Source: Mesorhizobium sp. ZC-5 | Lineage (GTDB): Bacteria > Pseudomonadota > Alphaproteobacteria > Rhizobiales > Rhizobiaceae | Assembly: GCF_025753855.1 (NCBI RefSeq) | Contig: NZ_JAOWPT010000001.1 | Location: 523,001-587,000, forward strand | Direction of reading: 5' to 3' | Length of the DNA stretch: 64,000 bases | In this document: positions 35,383 through 44,737 of the stretch, piece by piece | Numbering within the stretch: position 1 is the stretch's first letter | Layout of the letters: each line of letters starts with the position of its first letter | Notes under the pieces: model-generated | Seen by the model: the letters and a program-made list of their open reading frames with translations, nothing else | Databases searched by the model: none | What the model was told of the DNA's origin: nothing | Made by a program: the position numbers and the translations under genes

Positions 35383-35507
35383 TTATCGCTCCCGTGTTTT
35401 TTATCACTCCCATGCTTTCCGCTAAGCATATAGGCGCTTCGCCTGAGCGATCAAACTGGGATAGCTGTGGTTGAGCGGTCAACCCATTTCGGTGTTGCTG
35501 CCCGGCG

Positions 35508-36122
35508 TCATGCCGCGTTGGCCGTCTCGGATCGCCGCTGCGCCTCGAACAGGCCGCGGCCGATGGCACGGGCCGTATCCAGATGCGAAGCCGGATCTTG
35601 GGTTTCCGATTGGAGCAGCAGTTCGGACGTCAGCACCCGCGCGCCGCAATAATCGAACATCCCATGGTCGATCTGCGTCTTCATGGCGCCGAAATAGCCG
35701 TGCCGCGCATAGGTTCTGAGGTTGGCGCCGCCAATGGCGACCAGATGAACCGACAAATGACGAAGCTTCTTCACCAGCCTGGTGTCCGGACCTTCGTCAT
35801 AAGCCCAGCCATTGGCGAACACGCGGTCGATCCAGCCCTTGAGAAGCCCTGGCATCGACCACCAGTAGACGGGGTAGACCAGCACCAGTGCGTCGGCGCG
35901 GTCGATCCGCGCCTGCTCGGCGGCAACATCGGCGGTGGGCGGCGCCTCGCGGAGATGGACGGCGATGTCCGCCGCGGTGAACCTCGGATCGAACGCCTCC
36001 GCGGCGAGATCGGCGATCTCGAATGAATCGCCGCCGGCGGACACGCCCTCGGCAACATGCGATGCGACGCCATGGGTGAGCGACCTTGGATCGGGATGCG
36101 CGACAACGATGAGCGCTTGCAT
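35508..36122 (-). CDS. NAD(P)H-quinone reductase-like flavoprotein
   Basis: A 204-residue flavodoxin-fold protein: MQALIVVAHPDPRSLTHGVA is the FMN/FAD phosphate loop region, ADALVLVYPVYWWSMPGLLKGWIDRV is the KefF/NQO1/MdaB-family signature (read in part). Such enzymes reduce quinones by two electrons. It is transcribed divergently from a TetR gene with paired direct repeats between them, which suggests TetR control of detoxification. Confidence 0.88.
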   Translation of the reverse strand: MQALIVVAHPDPRSLTHGVASHVAEGVSAGGDSFEIADLAAEAFDPRFTAADIAVHLREAPPTADVAAEQARIDRADALVLVYPVYWWSMPGLLKGWIDRVFANGWAYDEGPDTRLVKKLRHLSVHLVAIGGANLRTYARHGYFGAMKTQIDHGMFDYCGARVLTSELLLQSETQDPASHLDTARAIGRGLFEAQRRSETANAA

Positions 36123-36162
36123 GTCGAAAACTCCTGATTGCAGGCGAAGGGTGAAACTTATA

Positions 36163-36200
36163 TACTTTTCGTAGCTACGTTCCGTAACCTACTTTTGGTA
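36163..36200. promoter_or_regulatory. direct repeats TACTTTTsGTA between quinone reductase and tetR
   Basis: TACTTTTCGTA (36163-36173) and TACTTTTGGTA (36190-36200) differ at one base and start 27 bases apart in the divergent intergenic region. The second copy ends 7 bases before the tetR GTG start. They are candidate TetR operators, although TetR proteins more often bind inverted repeats. Confidence 0.4.
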
Positions 36201-36207
36201 TATTACC

Positions 36208-36834
36208 GTGTCAAGCGCTGAAACCATCGGACAGGCGTCAGATCCGCAGCCACGCCGCCGCCTGTCGAGGCAGGAACGGCATCGCCAACTCGTTGACGTC
36301 GCCTGGCAAGTGGTTCGCGAGGAAGGAACGGAAGCCTTGACGCTTCCACGGCTCGCCGAGCGGGCAAACATCGCAAAGCCCGTCGTCTACGACCATTTCG
36401 GCACGCGCAGCGGGCTGCTGGCGGTGCTGTATCAGGATTTCGACGCGCGCCAGTCGGAGATCATGGACGCTGCATTTCAAGCAAGCGAGCCGACTCTTGA
36501 AGGAAGGGCTTCGGTCATTGCGTCTTCTTATGTCGACTGCGTGTTGTTCCAGGGCCGTGAGATACCGGGCGTGATCGCATCTCTGGCCGGCTCGCCGGAA
36601 CTCGAGGAGATCAAGCGGGAGTACCAGGCGGTTTTCATGGAAAAATGCCGGACCATGCTCGCACCGTTCGCTGGTGACATTGCTGGAGCTGGCCTTCGGG
36701 CGATGCTCGGCGCCGCCGAGGCCTTGTCTTACGCCGCTGCGACCGGCGAGATTACCGCCGCGCAGGCACAGGCCGAGCTTTACGAAACGATCGTCGCGAT
36801 GGTCGCCAGAAACGCACGCGGCGGCACCCCGTAG
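36208..36834 (+). CDS. TetR/AcrR family transcriptional regulator
   Basis: A 208-residue regulator with a GTG start. The N-terminal HTH is LTLPRLAERANIAKPVVYDHF followed by GTRSGLLAVLYQDF, and the C-terminal two-thirds is the helical ligand-binding domain. It probably represses the divergent NAD(P)H-quinone-reductase-like gene, judging from layout. Confidence 0.88.
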   Translation: MSSAETIGQASDPQPRRRLSRQERHRQLVDVAWQVVREEGTEALTLPRLAERANIAKPVVYDHFGTRSGLLAVLYQDFDARQSEIMDAAFQASEPTLEGRASVIASSYVDCVLFQGREIPGVIASLAGSPELEEIKREYQAVFMEKCRTMLAPFAGDIAGAGLRAMLGAAEALSYAAATGEITAAQAQAELYETIVAMVARNARGGTP

Positions 36835-36947
36835 TCGCCAATCTCGTGCGCGGCCATCGATGCGATGGAACAGTTTCGCAATCTCGAACGCTGTTGTGGG
36901 TGTAACCTTGCGATAGAGACCAGCGGGAGAGCGATAGAGCGAGGACC

Positions 36948-38090
36948 ATGAACCTGCGATTTCTGGTGTGGAGCGGTCTTGGCGCCGCCGTGCTTTTCCT
37001 GATCGGCGGCGCCATCTGGATCTTGTCGCTGCCCGCTGCACCGGCCGCCGCGGCCGCGCCGCCGATCGCGCAGGACGAAGCCGAGGCCACGCTCGCCGCC
37101 CTGAAGCCCCCGAAACGCCAGCGTCCGCTGGTCGCCATCATCGGCATCAATGACGCCACCGAGACCACCGACTACCTCATGCCTTACGGCATCCTGCGGC
37201 GCGCCGACATCGCCGACGTGGTTGCGCTGGCCACCAGGCCGGGACCAATGCAGCTCTACCCGGCGCTCAAGGTCGAGCCGCAGGCGACGGTCACCGACTT
37301 CGATACCGAGCATCCGGACGGCGCCGACTATGTCATCGTCCCGGCGATGAGCCGCGACGATGATCCGGCGGTCCTGCAATGGCTGAACAGCCAGGCCGCC
37401 AAGGGTGCGATCATCATCGGCGTCTGCGTCGGAGCCAAGGTCGTCGCCGCGGCCGGCCTGCTCGACGGCAAGCGGGCGACCACACACTGGTATTCTCTCG
37501 GGGAGCTACGCAAAGAACATCCCGACATCCGTTATGTCGCCGACCGGCGCCTGGTCGTCGACGGGCGCGTCGCGACGACGACGGGCATCACCGCATCCAT
37601 GCCGATGTCGCTCACCTTGATCGAGGCCATCGCCGGCCGGGAGAAGGCTGAAGCCGTCGCCCGGGATCTCGGCCTGGCGGACTGGGATGCGCGCCACGAC
37701 AGCGCTGCGTTCCGCTTCACGCGCCCGTTCGCCCTGACGGCGATCGGCAACACGCTCGCCTTCTGGAACCGCGAGCAGCTCGGCATGGAGATTACGCCCG
37801 GCGTCGACGAAGTGGCGCTGGCGCTTGTCGCCGATGCCTGGTCGCGCACCTACCGGTCGCGCGCGTTCACCTTCGCCGACGCCGCAATTAAGACCCGCAA
37901 CGGCATCCGCATCCTGCCCGATCAGGTCGACACGAGCTGGCCTGCGGAGCACGTGATCCCACCGATCGGAGGCCGGCAGCCGGCAAAGGCGCTGGACGAC
38001 ACCCTGCAAGGGATAGCGGAACGCTATGGAATGCGCACAGCCGATTTCGTTGCCATGCAGCTCGAATATCCGAAGTCAAACGCCCCCTGA
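36948..38090 (+). CDS. DJ-1/PfpI-domain protein with N-terminal membrane anchor
   Basis: A 380-residue protein. A helix (LGAAVLFLIGGAIWILSLP) and Ala/Pro linker precede a ThiJ/DJ-1 domain with the elbow GVCVGAKVVAAAGLLDGKRAT (Cys about residue 160, in the CVGA position of the GlxA-type nucleophile). A C-terminal half of about 190 residues contains FADAAIKTRNGIRILPDQ, resembling GlxA-type regulator linkers, but no AraC HTH follows. It is therefore not a DNA-binding GlxA regulator. Function unknown. Confidence 0.8.
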   Translation: MNLRFLVWSGLGAAVLFLIGGAIWILSLPAAPAAAAAPPIAQDEAEATLAALKPPKRQRPLVAIIGINDATETTDYLMPYGILRRADIADVVALATRPGPMQLYPALKVEPQATVTDFDTEHPDGADYVIVPAMSRDDDPAVLQWLNSQAAKGAIIIGVCVGAKVVAAAGLLDGKRATTHWYSLGELRKEHPDIRYVADRRLVVDGRVATTTGITASMPMSLTLIEAIAGREKAEAVARDLGLADWDARHDSAAFRFTRPFALTAIGNTLAFWNREQLGMEITPGVDEVALALVADAWSRTYRSRAFTFADAAIKTRNGIRILPDQVDTSWPAEHVIPPIGGRQPAKALDDTLQGIAERYGMRTADFVAMQLEYPKSNAP

Positions 38091-38123
38091 GGGATGCCGC
38101 GCCGCCGGTTCGGGAGATAATTT

Positions 38124-39206
38124 CTAGCGCCGCCGCTTCAGGCGGGTGAAATGACCCATCTTGCGGCCCGCGCGGGCTTCCGCCTTGCCGTAGAGATGCA
38201 GCACGACATCGGGTTCGGCAAGCAGCGCTTCGGCTCTGGCAACGTCGTTGCCGATCAGGTTTTCCATGACGCAATTGGAGTGCCGCGCGGTCGTGCCGAG
38301 CGGCAGCCCGGCAATGGCGCGGATATGCTGCTCGAACTGCGAGATGCCGCAAGCCGCCTCGGTCCAGTGCCCAGAATTGTGCACCCTCGGCGCGATCTCG
38401 TTGACCAGCAGCCTGCCATCCTTCGCCGCGAAGAACTCGACCCCGATCACCCCGACATAATCGAGCGCCTCGAGGATCGCGAAGGCCGCGTCGCGCGCAG
38501 CCTGCGCCGTTGCCGCTTTCAGCTTTGCCGGCACGGTGGACGTATGCAGTATCCCGGCGCGGTGGATGTTCTCGGCCGGATCGTAGGCCGCAAGCGAGCC
38601 GTCGCGGCCGCGCGCCGCGATCACCGAGATCTCGCGCTCGAAGGCAACGAACGCTTCAAGGATCAGTGGCACGGCGCCCATCGAGGCAAAGGTGCCCGAA
38701 ACATCGTCGCCGCCGATCTTGTCGAAGGCGCGCTGCCCCTTGCCGTCATAGCCCATGCGGCGCGTCTTCAGGATTCCCGCGCCGGAAAATTCCTTGAGCG
38801 CGTCAGTCAGCTGCCGGTCGTTATCCACAGGACGATAATCCGCTGTGGATATCCCGATGCCGTTGAGGAAGGCCTTTTCCGCCACCCGGTCCTGGCTGAC
38901 TTCCAGCGCCTTGGCCGGCGGAAACACCGGCACGTCGGCGGCCAGCGCCTTGGCCGAGGCCACCGGCACGTTCTCGAATTCATAGGTAACGACGTCGCTT
39001 TCGCGGGAGAGTTCAGCCAGCCCGTAGGCGTCATCGTAGGCTGCTATTATCTGCCGGTTGGCGACCTGCGCTGCCGGGCAGTCGCCTTGCGGCTCCAGCA
39101 CCACGGTGCGGTAGCCGAGCCTGGCCGCAGCCATCGCCAACATGCGGCCGAGTTGGCCGCCGCCGATGATGCCGATGGTCGAGCCGGCCGGCAGCGCTGT
39201 GCTCAT
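38124..39206 (-). CDS. purK: 5-(carboxyamino)imidazole ribonucleotide synthase
   Basis: A 360-residue ATP-grasp enzyme: [21 protein letters not shown] at the start, GYDGKGQRA as the glycine loop, [17 protein letters not shown] and [17 protein letters not shown] at the active site. It carboxylates AIR to N5-CAIR with ATP and bicarbonate in purine synthesis. Its ATG overlaps the purE stop by three bases on the same strand, so purE and purK are coupled. Confidence 0.95.
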   Translation of the reverse strand: MSTALPAGSTIGIIGGGQLGRMLAMAAARLGYRTVVLEPQGDCPAAQVANRQIIAAYDDAYGLAELSRESDVVTYEFENVPVASAKALAADVPVFPPAKALEVSQDRVAEKAFLNGIGISTADYRPVDNDRQLTDALKEFSGAGILKTRRMGYDGKGQRAFDKIGGDDVSGTFASMGAVPLILEAFVAFEREISVIAARGRDGSLAAYDPAENIHRAGILHTSTVPAKLKAATAQAARDAAFAILEALDYVGVIGVEFFAAKDGRLLVNEIAPRVHNSGHWTEAACGISQFEQHIRAIAGLPLGTTARHSNCVMENLIGNDVARAEALLAEPDVVLHLYGKAEARAGRKMGHFTRLKRRR

Positions 39207-39700
39207 ACCGTGTCCGACGGTTTTTCGGCGACCTTCGCGGTCTGCTCGGCCCGCCAGGCCTCCAGCCGCCCCGCGAGGGCCTCGTCGCTCAGCGCCAGCA
39301 CGGCCGCCGCCAGCAGCGCCGCGTTGATAGCGCCGGGCTTGCCGATCGCCAGCGTACCGACCGGAATGCCGCCCGGCATCTGCACGATGGAGAGCAATGA
39401 ATCCTGACCCGACAGCGCCTTCGATTCGACCGGCACGCCGAACACCGGCAGCGCCGTCATCGATGCCGTCATGCCGGGCAGGTGCGCAGCACCGCCTGCC
39501 CCGGCGATGATCACCTTGAAGCCTTCGGCCTTGGCGCCCTTGGCGAACTCATAGAGCCGCTGCGGCGTGCGATGCGCGGAGATGATGCGGCTGTCATGCG
39601 AAACGCCGAGTGCCGCCAGCATGTCGGCGGCGTGTTTCATTGTCGCCCAGTCGGACTGGCTGCCCATGATGATAGCCACGTCGGCACGCTTGTTTGTCAC
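39203..39700 (-). CDS. purE: 5-(carboxyamino)imidazole ribonucleotide mutase
   Basis: A 165-residue enzyme with [21 protein letters not shown] at the start and [23 protein letters not shown] in the middle, complete PurE class I signatures. It moves the carboxyl group of N5-CAIR to form CAIR. A GTG start at 39700 gives the expected short N terminus (TNKRAD); the longer frame adds 24 unlikely residues. First gene of the purEK pair. Confidence 0.94.
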   Translation of the reverse strand: MTNKRADVAIIMGSQSDWATMKHAADMLAALGVSHDSRIISAHRTPQRLYEFAKGAKAEGFKVIIAGAGGAAHLPGMTASMTALPVFGVPVESKALSGQDSLLSIVQMPGGIPVGTLAIGKPGAINAALLAAAVLALSDEALAGRLEAWRAEQTAKVAEKPSDTV

Positions 39701-39931
39701 GGCACTTTCCCCGACACGAAGGAAGTGGCCGATTAGCCCAGTTCGCCGGCTGCCGCAAGGATTGACGGCCAATCTGCCGAAGCGCGACGCGAACCCGTCT
39801 CGAAACGCGCTCCCGCGAGACAGCTGGTGGTGTTTTCGAGAACCGGAGCGCAGCGGACATTCAGGTCCGTGAGCACCGGAAGCGCAGAAAACGCCGGCAG
39901 ATGGCCACGGGAGTAGCGTTTCCAGATGGGC

Positions 39932-40135
39932 TCAGGCGATGATGTCGGGAATGATCCGGTCTTCCAGGTTCTTCAGCTTGTCCTTCAGCGCCAGCTTCTT
40001 CTTCTTCATGCGCTGCACCTGCAGCGGATCACAGCCGGTGGCGATCATCGCGGCGATGGCGGCATCGAAATCCGCGTGTTCCTGTTTCAACCGTGCAAAC
40101 TCGAGACGAATTTCGGCCTTTTCCTGATCCGACAT
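39932..40135 (-). CDS. YdcH family (DUF465) small protein
   Basis: A 67-residue protein, MSDQEKAEIRLEFARLKQEH, with the family's LQVQRMKKKKLALKDKLKNLE C-terminal helix. The DUF465/YdcH group consists of small helical hairpins of unknown function. A second, diverged member is transcribed divergently 237 bases away. Confidence 0.88.
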   Translation of the reverse strand: MSDQEKAEIRLEFARLKQEHADFDAAIAAMIATGCDPLQVQRMKKKKLALKDKLKNLEDRIIPDIIA

Positions 40136-40372
40136 GTCTACCGTCTGTGAGTCTCCGGCGCCAAGCTCGCGCCATTCCGGGCGGGTCCGGACACACTTGA
40201 TTCCGGCGTGGCGCTCTTACCACATTTCATGACGACAGGAAATGCTACTACGACGAAATCGACTTCCGGATCGTGTGGTGGCAAACTATCATCCTTCCGT
40301 CACGCTGGTGCCCCAGCGGTGGACGTACCTGTGACGGTTGCCTCGAGGAAACCATGAAAGGGAGAACCAATC

Positions 40373-40552
40373 ATGTCTCTTGCCAACCATCTTGAAGAGC
40401 TGCAGCGCAAACACGGTGATATCGAGCGTGAAATCGACGAAGCATTGCTGCATCCGTCGGTGGACGATCTCGAAATCGTGAAGCTGAAGCGTCGCAAGTT
40501 GGCACTCAAGGACGAGATGGAGAAACTGAAAGGGCACCACACGACACACTGA
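40373..40552 (+). CDS. second YdcH family (DUF465) small protein
   Basis: A 59-residue protein beginning MSLANHLEELQRKHGDIERE and ending EKLKGHHTTH, with the DUF465 core LEIVKLKRRKLALKDEMEKL. GGGAGAA sits 7 bases before the ATG at 40373. It is divergent from the longer YdcH paralogue at 39932-40135 and is followed by a terminator-like hairpin. Confidence 0.88.
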   Translation: MSLANHLEELQRKHGDIEREIDEALLHPSVDDLEIVKLKRRKLALKDEMEKLKGHHTTH

Positions 40553-40567
40553 ATCCAGCAGTCATAA

Positions 40568-40591
40568 ACGCGCCGTCGGCGCGTCGGTTTT
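40568..40591 (+). terminator. intrinsic terminator after the second YdcH gene
   Basis: ACGCGCC, GTC loop, GGCGCGT followed by CGGTTTT: a 7-bp stem of high GC with a short T-run, 16 bases after the stop. Confidence 0.6.
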
Positions 40592-40698
40592 GCCAGCGGC
40601 GGCGCTGATTGTGCCGCCGGGTTGGATGTGTGGTTTTCTAAAATCAATTATGATCATCGCTGCATGCACTGCCATTGCGAGGCAGTTGGTGCGATCAA

Positions 40699-40980
40699 CT
40701 AACTTTCCCAGAACTGATCCAGCCAGATATTGAGATGCATGAAACCGGACGTGCTCACGGCATAGAAGCGCTTCGTCCCCTCCGCGCGTGCGCTCACCAG
40801 CCCGGCGTCGAGCAGCACCTTGAGATGCTGCGACACTGCCGGGCGCGACACCGGCAACCCCGCGGCAAGCTGGTTCACCGTCTTCGGTCCGCGCCGCAAT
40901 TCTTCCAGCAGATGGCGCCGGTTGGCATCCGCGATCGCGATGAAGGCGTCGGCAGGGCTCATCCGGCCTTTGTGCGGCAA
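40699..40980 (-). CDS. ArsR-family regulator
   Basis: A 93-residue winged-helix protein: FIAIADANRRHLLEELRRGPKTVNQLAAGLPVSRPAVSQHLKVLLDAGLV (quoted as consecutive pieces of the first two helices and recognition helix) is a non-metal ArsR. Start may be the ATG at 40962, six codons inside. It lies 13 bases downstream of the MFS gene, so it is the second gene of that unit and may regulate it. Confidence 0.87.
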   Translation of the reverse strand: MPHKGRMSPADAFIAIADANRRHLLEELRRGPKTVNQLAAGLPVSRPAVSQHLKVLLDAGLVSARAEGTKRFYAVSTSGFMHLNIWLDQFWES

Positions 40981-40993
40981 AGCCCGGCGAATC

Positions 40994-42259
40994 TCAACCG
41001 CCTTGTTCCTCGCCGCTCGGGTCGAGTTCCTCGCCGCGCGGGTCGAGCCTGAGTGCTTCCGGCGTCACCGCGCGCTCGGCCGGCAGCGACTTGAAGGCGT
41101 CGCGGTCCTCGACCGGCACCGGCGCCCGCTTGCTGACGCGCACCACTGTGTAGGCGGCAAGTCCCGCATGCGCGCAGGCGGTGGCGAGAAACAGGCTTTC
41201 CGGCCGCAGGCTCCCCATCAGCACGGCGCCGAGCACCGGCCCGATCATGGTGCCGAAACCATAGAGCAGCAGCAATCCGCCTGAGACCTTGACGAAATCC
41301 TCCGGCTTGGCGTGGTCGTTGGCATGCGCCACCGCCAGCGAATAGAGCGTATAGGCGAGCGCTCCGTAGGCCGCCGTCATGGCGATGACGAAGACCGCCG
41401 TGCGCGGCGTCGCCAGAAAGATCAGCAGCGCGAACAGCGCCGAGCCGAGCGAGGCGCCGGCCAGCACATAGCGGCGGTCGGTCTTGTCGGAGAGGCGGCC
41501 GACGGGCATCTGCATGGCCGCACCCGCCACCACCACCAGGCTCATCATCAGCGCGATCTCCGCCGTCGAGATGCCGATGCGCGCGCCGTAGACGGCGCCC
41601 AGCGTTCCCCAGGCGCCGTTGGCGACGCCGATCAGCAGGCAGCCGACCGACGACACCGGGGAATTGGTGTAGAGGCCCTTGAGGTCGAGCGACACGTCCT
41701 GCAGCGGCTTCGGCGTCGCCGCAGCCGAAATCGCCGTCGGGATCAGCGAACAGCAGAAGAAGATGCCGGCCACCATGAACAGCGACGCCTGGGTCACATC
41801 GCCGACCGCCACGATCATCTGGCCGGCCATAATCGAGGCATAGGTCACCATCATGTAGAGGCCGAACACCGTGCCGCGGTTTTCGTTGGTTGCCCGCTCG
41901 TTCAGCCAGCTCTCGATCACCATGAAGGCGCCCGCCATGGTGAAGCCGGTGCCGGCACGCAGCAGGATCCAGACCGGCGCGTTGATCATCAGCCCGGTCA
42001 GCAGCGCTATGATGGCGCCGGTGGCGGCAAACGCGCCGAAGGCGCGCACATGGCCGACCTTGCGCACCAGCCGCGGCGCAAAGAAGCAGCCGGCGACGAA
42101 GCCGCCCGCCCAGGCGGTACCGAGCAGGCCGAGCGACGCAGTCGAGAACCCCTCCTCCTGTCCGCGCAGCGGCAGAAGCAGGCCGTGCAGGCCGGACGCC
42201 GCCAGCAGGAATGCCGTGCCGCGCAGCAGCGAAAGGATCGGTCTGTAGGTTGCGAACAT
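40994..42259 (-). CDS. MFS family transporter
   Basis: A 421-residue 12-helix protein. RGTAFLLAASGLHGLLLPLRG opens helix 1, and the AWAGGFVAGCFFAPRLVRKVGHVRAFG loop (in part) is the helix 2-3 signature region. The motif GRLSDKTDRRYVLAG lies in the second half. The C-terminal tail is rich in Asp/Glu and hydrophilic. The group resembles sugar/drug permeases (YcaD/YfkF-like) in rhizobia. The ATG at 42259 is the natural start; arsR follows. Confidence 0.85.
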   Translation of the reverse strand: MFATYRPILSLLRGTAFLLAASGLHGLLLPLRGQEEGFSTASLGLLGTAWAGGFVAGCFFAPRLVRKVGHVRAFGAFAATGAIIALLTGLMINAPVWILLRAGTGFTMAGAFMVIESWLNERATNENRGTVFGLYMMVTYASIMAGQMIVAVGDVTQASLFMVAGIFFCCSLIPTAISAAATPKPLQDVSLDLKGLYTNSPVSSVGCLLIGVANGAWGTLGAVYGARIGISTAEIALMMSLVVVAGAAMQMPVGRLSDKTDRRYVLAGASLGSALFALLIFLATPRTAVFVIAMTAAYGALAYTLYSLAVAHANDHAKPEDFVKVSGGLLLLYGFGTMIGPVLGAVLMGSLRPESLFLATACAHAGLAAYTVVRVSKRAPVPVEDRDAFKSLPAERAVTPEALRLDPRGEELDPSGEEQGG

Positions 42260-42339
42260 GCTGCTACCTGCAAGGACTGGGTTGAGGGGAAGAACCACCG
42301 TGGACGCTTCGGCCGCGCCGGAATGGTATCGTCGAAAAA

Positions 42340-42534
42340 TCAGCTCCGGCGAAACAGTGCTTCCGCCGCCGCCTTGGTGCTGCCTTTCGACCTGAGTTCC
42401 GCTTCGAGCCGTTCGATCTCGGCGCGCAGCTGCACGATCCGCTCGTCGAGCTCGCCGACCGACAGCAAGGACAGGTCCTGGCCGATCTCATGCACCCGCT
42501 TCGGTTTTGTCGGTTCGTCGTCGAAGATGGCCAT
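42340..42534 (-). CDS. DUF1192 small protein
   Basis: A 64-residue protein beginning MAIFDDEPTKPKRVHEIGQD and LSLLSVGELDERIVQLRAEI, the DUF1192 pattern, with a C-terminal coiled coil. Found across Rhizobiales, often next to quinone oxidoreductases; here it is divergent from the PIG3-type gene. Function unknown. Confidence 0.9.
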   Translation of the reverse strand: MAIFDDEPTKPKRVHEIGQDLSLLSVGELDERIVQLRAEIERLEAELRSKGSTKAAAEALFRRS

Positions 42535-42634
42535 CGGAACGCTCCCGTTTGCATGATTTGCCGGAAGAATACATACGAGGGTACGGTTGACGCAAATGCC
42601 GGGGGCGAACGTTGTCCGGAGAAGGGAACCCAAA

Positions 42635-43645
42635 ATGTCAGATCAGTCGAAAATCCCGGCGAAAATGGTCGCTATCGCCATCTCCGAACCGGGTGGCCCG
42701 CTCGTCCTGAAACCCGAGAAACGCGACGTCCCGGTCCCTGGCCCGGGCGAGATCCTGATTCGCGTCCGCGCCGCCGGCGTCAACCGGCCAGACATTTTGC
42801 AGCGCAAGGGCGCCTATCCGGCGCCGCCCGGCGCCTCCGACCTGCCGGGCCTCGAAGTCGCCGGTGAAGTCGCGGCGAGCGGCGAGGGTGCCACGCGCTG
42901 GCGCCTCGGCGACCGCGTCTGCGCGCTGACGCCGGGCGGCGGCTATGCGGAATATTGCCTCGTCCACGAGAGCAACGCCCTGCCGGTGCCGCCCGGCTTC
43001 ACTTTCACCGAGGCCGCGGCGCTCCCCGAAACCTTCTTCACCGTCTGGCACAACGTGTTCGAGCGCGGCGCGCTCAAGAAGGGCGAGACGCTGCTCGTCC
43101 ACGGCGGTTCGTCCGGCATCGGCACCACCGCGATCCAGCTCGCCTCGGCCTTCGGCGCCTATGTGATCACCACCGCGGGCTCGGCAGATAAATGCGCCGC
43201 CTGCCTCAAGCTCGGCGCCGACCGCGCAGTCAACTACCAGCGCGAGGATTTCGTCGCGGTCGTCAAGGAAGCAACCGAAGGTCGCGGCGCCGACGTCATC
43301 CTCGACATGGTCGGCGGTGACTATGTGGCCCGCAACTACCACGCCGCCGCCGTCGATGGCCGCATCGTGCAGATCGCCACGCAGGCCGGCCCCATCGCCA
43401 GCGCCGATTTCTCCCGGCTGATGGTCAAGCGGCTGACCCACACCGGCTCGACGCTGCGGCCGCGCACAGCTGAGTTCAAGGCTGGCATCGCCGCGGCGCT
43501 GGAGGCACAGGTCTGGCCGCTGCTTGCCAGCCGCCGTATCGCGCCGGTCATGGACATGATCTACCCGCTTCGCGAGGCATGGCGCGCGCATGAGCGCATG
43601 GAGGAAGGCAGCCACATCGGCAAGATCGTGCTCGACGTGGCCTGA
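42635..43645 (+). CDS. NAD(P)H-quinone oxidoreductase, PIG3 (TIGR02824) family
   Basis: A 336-residue zinc-free medium-chain dehydrogenase/reductase: GVNRPDILQRKGAYPAPPGA at the substrate-domain edge, LLVHGGSSGIGTTAIQLA in the Rossmann fold, and GRIVQIATQAG. Family members reduce quinones with NADPH. AAGGGAA lies before the ATG at 42635. Followed after 2 bases by a GNAT-like gene and thus co-transcribed. Confidence 0.93.
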   Translation: MSDQSKIPAKMVAIAISEPGGPLVLKPEKRDVPVPGPGEILIRVRAAGVNRPDILQRKGAYPAPPGASDLPGLEVAGEVAASGEGATRWRLGDRVCALTPGGGYAEYCLVHESNALPVPPGFTFTEAAALPETFFTVWHNVFERGALKKGETLLVHGGSSGIGTTAIQLASAFGAYVITTAGSADKCAACLKLGADRAVNYQREDFVAVVKEATEGRGADVILDMVGGDYVARNYHAAAVDGRIVQIATQAGPIASADFSRLMVKRLTHTGSTLRPRTAEFKAGIAAALEAQVWPLLASRRIAPVMDMIYPLREAWRAHERMEEGSHIGKIVLDVA

Positions 43646-43647
43646 CG

Positions 43648-44364
43648 ATGGCGGCGCAAGACGCCCGCGCGCTCTGCGCCCGCAACAATGCCGAACTGTG
43701 CGATAGCGTCTGCCGTTCGCATGGCGTGCCCGGACAATTCTCCGCGGATGTATGGCTGCAGCCGCGCGATGGCCCGGCCTATTATCCCAACGCCGTCACG
43801 CTTTCCGCTTCGGGCGACGGTATAGCCGCGCAGATCGAGCGGCTCTCCGCGGCGCGGCCAAACGGCTTTTCGGTCAAGGACTCGTTCGATCAGCTCGATC
43901 TTTCGGAGTTCGGGCTGCGCCGGCTCTTTAGGGCTGAATGGGTTTGGCTTGAGAGCGATCCCCCGCCAGCGGCCGGGGGAACCGGGGCTATCTGGAAGAG
44001 GATAGGCACCGACGGGGAACTTCAGGCCTTCGAGGCCGCATGGTCGGCCGGCAATCCGCCCCATGGCCGTATTTTCCTGCCGCAGCTTCTGGAAGACGCA
44101 ACCGTTTCCCTGCTCGCCGCCCGGCGGGACGGACGTATCGTCGCCGGCTGCATCGCCAATCGCGGTCCCGCCGGCGTAACCGGCTTTTCAAATTTCTTCG
44201 CCCCGCAGGCAGGCCGGTCCGCATTCCGTGCCGAGGCGGTCCTGCAACTGCGGCGCATGGATGGCGGTGCGATCGCGGGCTACGACAACGGCGAGGAATT
44301 GGCCGGGCTGCTTGCCCTCGGCTTTCGCGCCGTTGGTTCGCTTGCTGTCTGGACGATGCCGTAG
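43648..44364 (+). CDS. uncharacterised protein, possibly GNAT-like
   Basis: A 238-residue protein that starts 2 bases after the PIG3-type stop (TGACGATG), so it is coupled to it. The N-terminal third has several Cys (ALCARNNAELCDSVCRSHG), and the C-terminal part (LLAARRDGRIVAGCIANRGP ... GFSNFF ... LLALGFRAVGSLAVWTM) has an alternating strand and loop pattern like the latter half of GNAT acetyltransferases. I do not recognise a named family, so the function is unassigned. Confidence 0.7.
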   Translation: MAAQDARALCARNNAELCDSVCRSHGVPGQFSADVWLQPRDGPAYYPNAVTLSASGDGIAAQIERLSAARPNGFSVKDSFDQLDLSEFGLRRLFRAEWVWLESDPPPAAGGTGAIWKRIGTDGELQAFEAAWSAGNPPHGRIFLPQLLEDATVSLLAARRDGRIVAGCIANRGPAGVTGFSNFFAPQAGRSAFRAEAVLQLRRMDGGAIAGYDNGEELAGLLALGFRAVGSLAVWTMP

Positions 44365-44483
44365 CGCGAATACGTCAATTATTGTGCAATGCACAAAACG
44401 CATTCCGCCTATGCAAAAGCATCCATTCACGTTTTGCCTCGGCACCACCATATCGGCGCCATCGAACACGAATGGAGGGACAG

Positions 44484-44624
44484 ATGAACCTGGTCCGCAC
44501 TTTGAAGAACTGGCGCCGTTACAACGAGACGGTGCGTGAACTGAACCGCCTCAACAGCCGCCAGCTGAGCGATCTCGGCATTTCCCGTTCCGACATCGAA
44601 CGGGTCGCCCGCTCGGCCATCTAA
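44484..44624 (+). CDS. DUF1127 small protein
   Basis: A 46-residue protein, MNLVRTLKNWRRYNETVREL then NRLNSRQLSDLGISRSDIER, the DUF1127 signature. Members are short Arg-rich proteins that in other alphaproteobacteria take part in RNA turnover and phosphate or stress physiology (for example CcaF1 in Rhodobacter). GGAGGG lies 6 bases before the ATG. A terminator-like hairpin follows. Confidence 0.93.
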   Translation: MNLVRTLKNWRRYNETVRELNRLNSRQLSDLGISRSDIERVARSAI

Positions 44625-44670
44625 GCAGAGCCGCGTAAGCCGGGATTTCGTATCCCGCCGCTGGTTCCAG

Positions 44671-44705
44671 ACCCGCCGGACCCATGGTCTGGCGGGTTTT
44701 TGTTT
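44671..44705 (+). terminator. intrinsic terminator after the DUF1127 gene
   Basis: ACCCGCC (44671-44677) pairs with GGCGGGT (44691-44697), extendable to a 12-bp stem with one mismatch, then TTTTTGTTT. It is 46 bases after the stop codon. Confidence 0.8.
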
Positions 44706-44737
44706 GCCCGGATGCCGGCCATCGGAAGGCCGCAGCA

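Noticed and set aside
44625-44737. tRNA-like look of the region after the DUF1127 gene
   Set aside because: No acceptor-stem pairing or T-loop sequence fits; the structure is explained by a terminator hairpin, and the GLEP-type frame on the other strand is a typical spurious translation.
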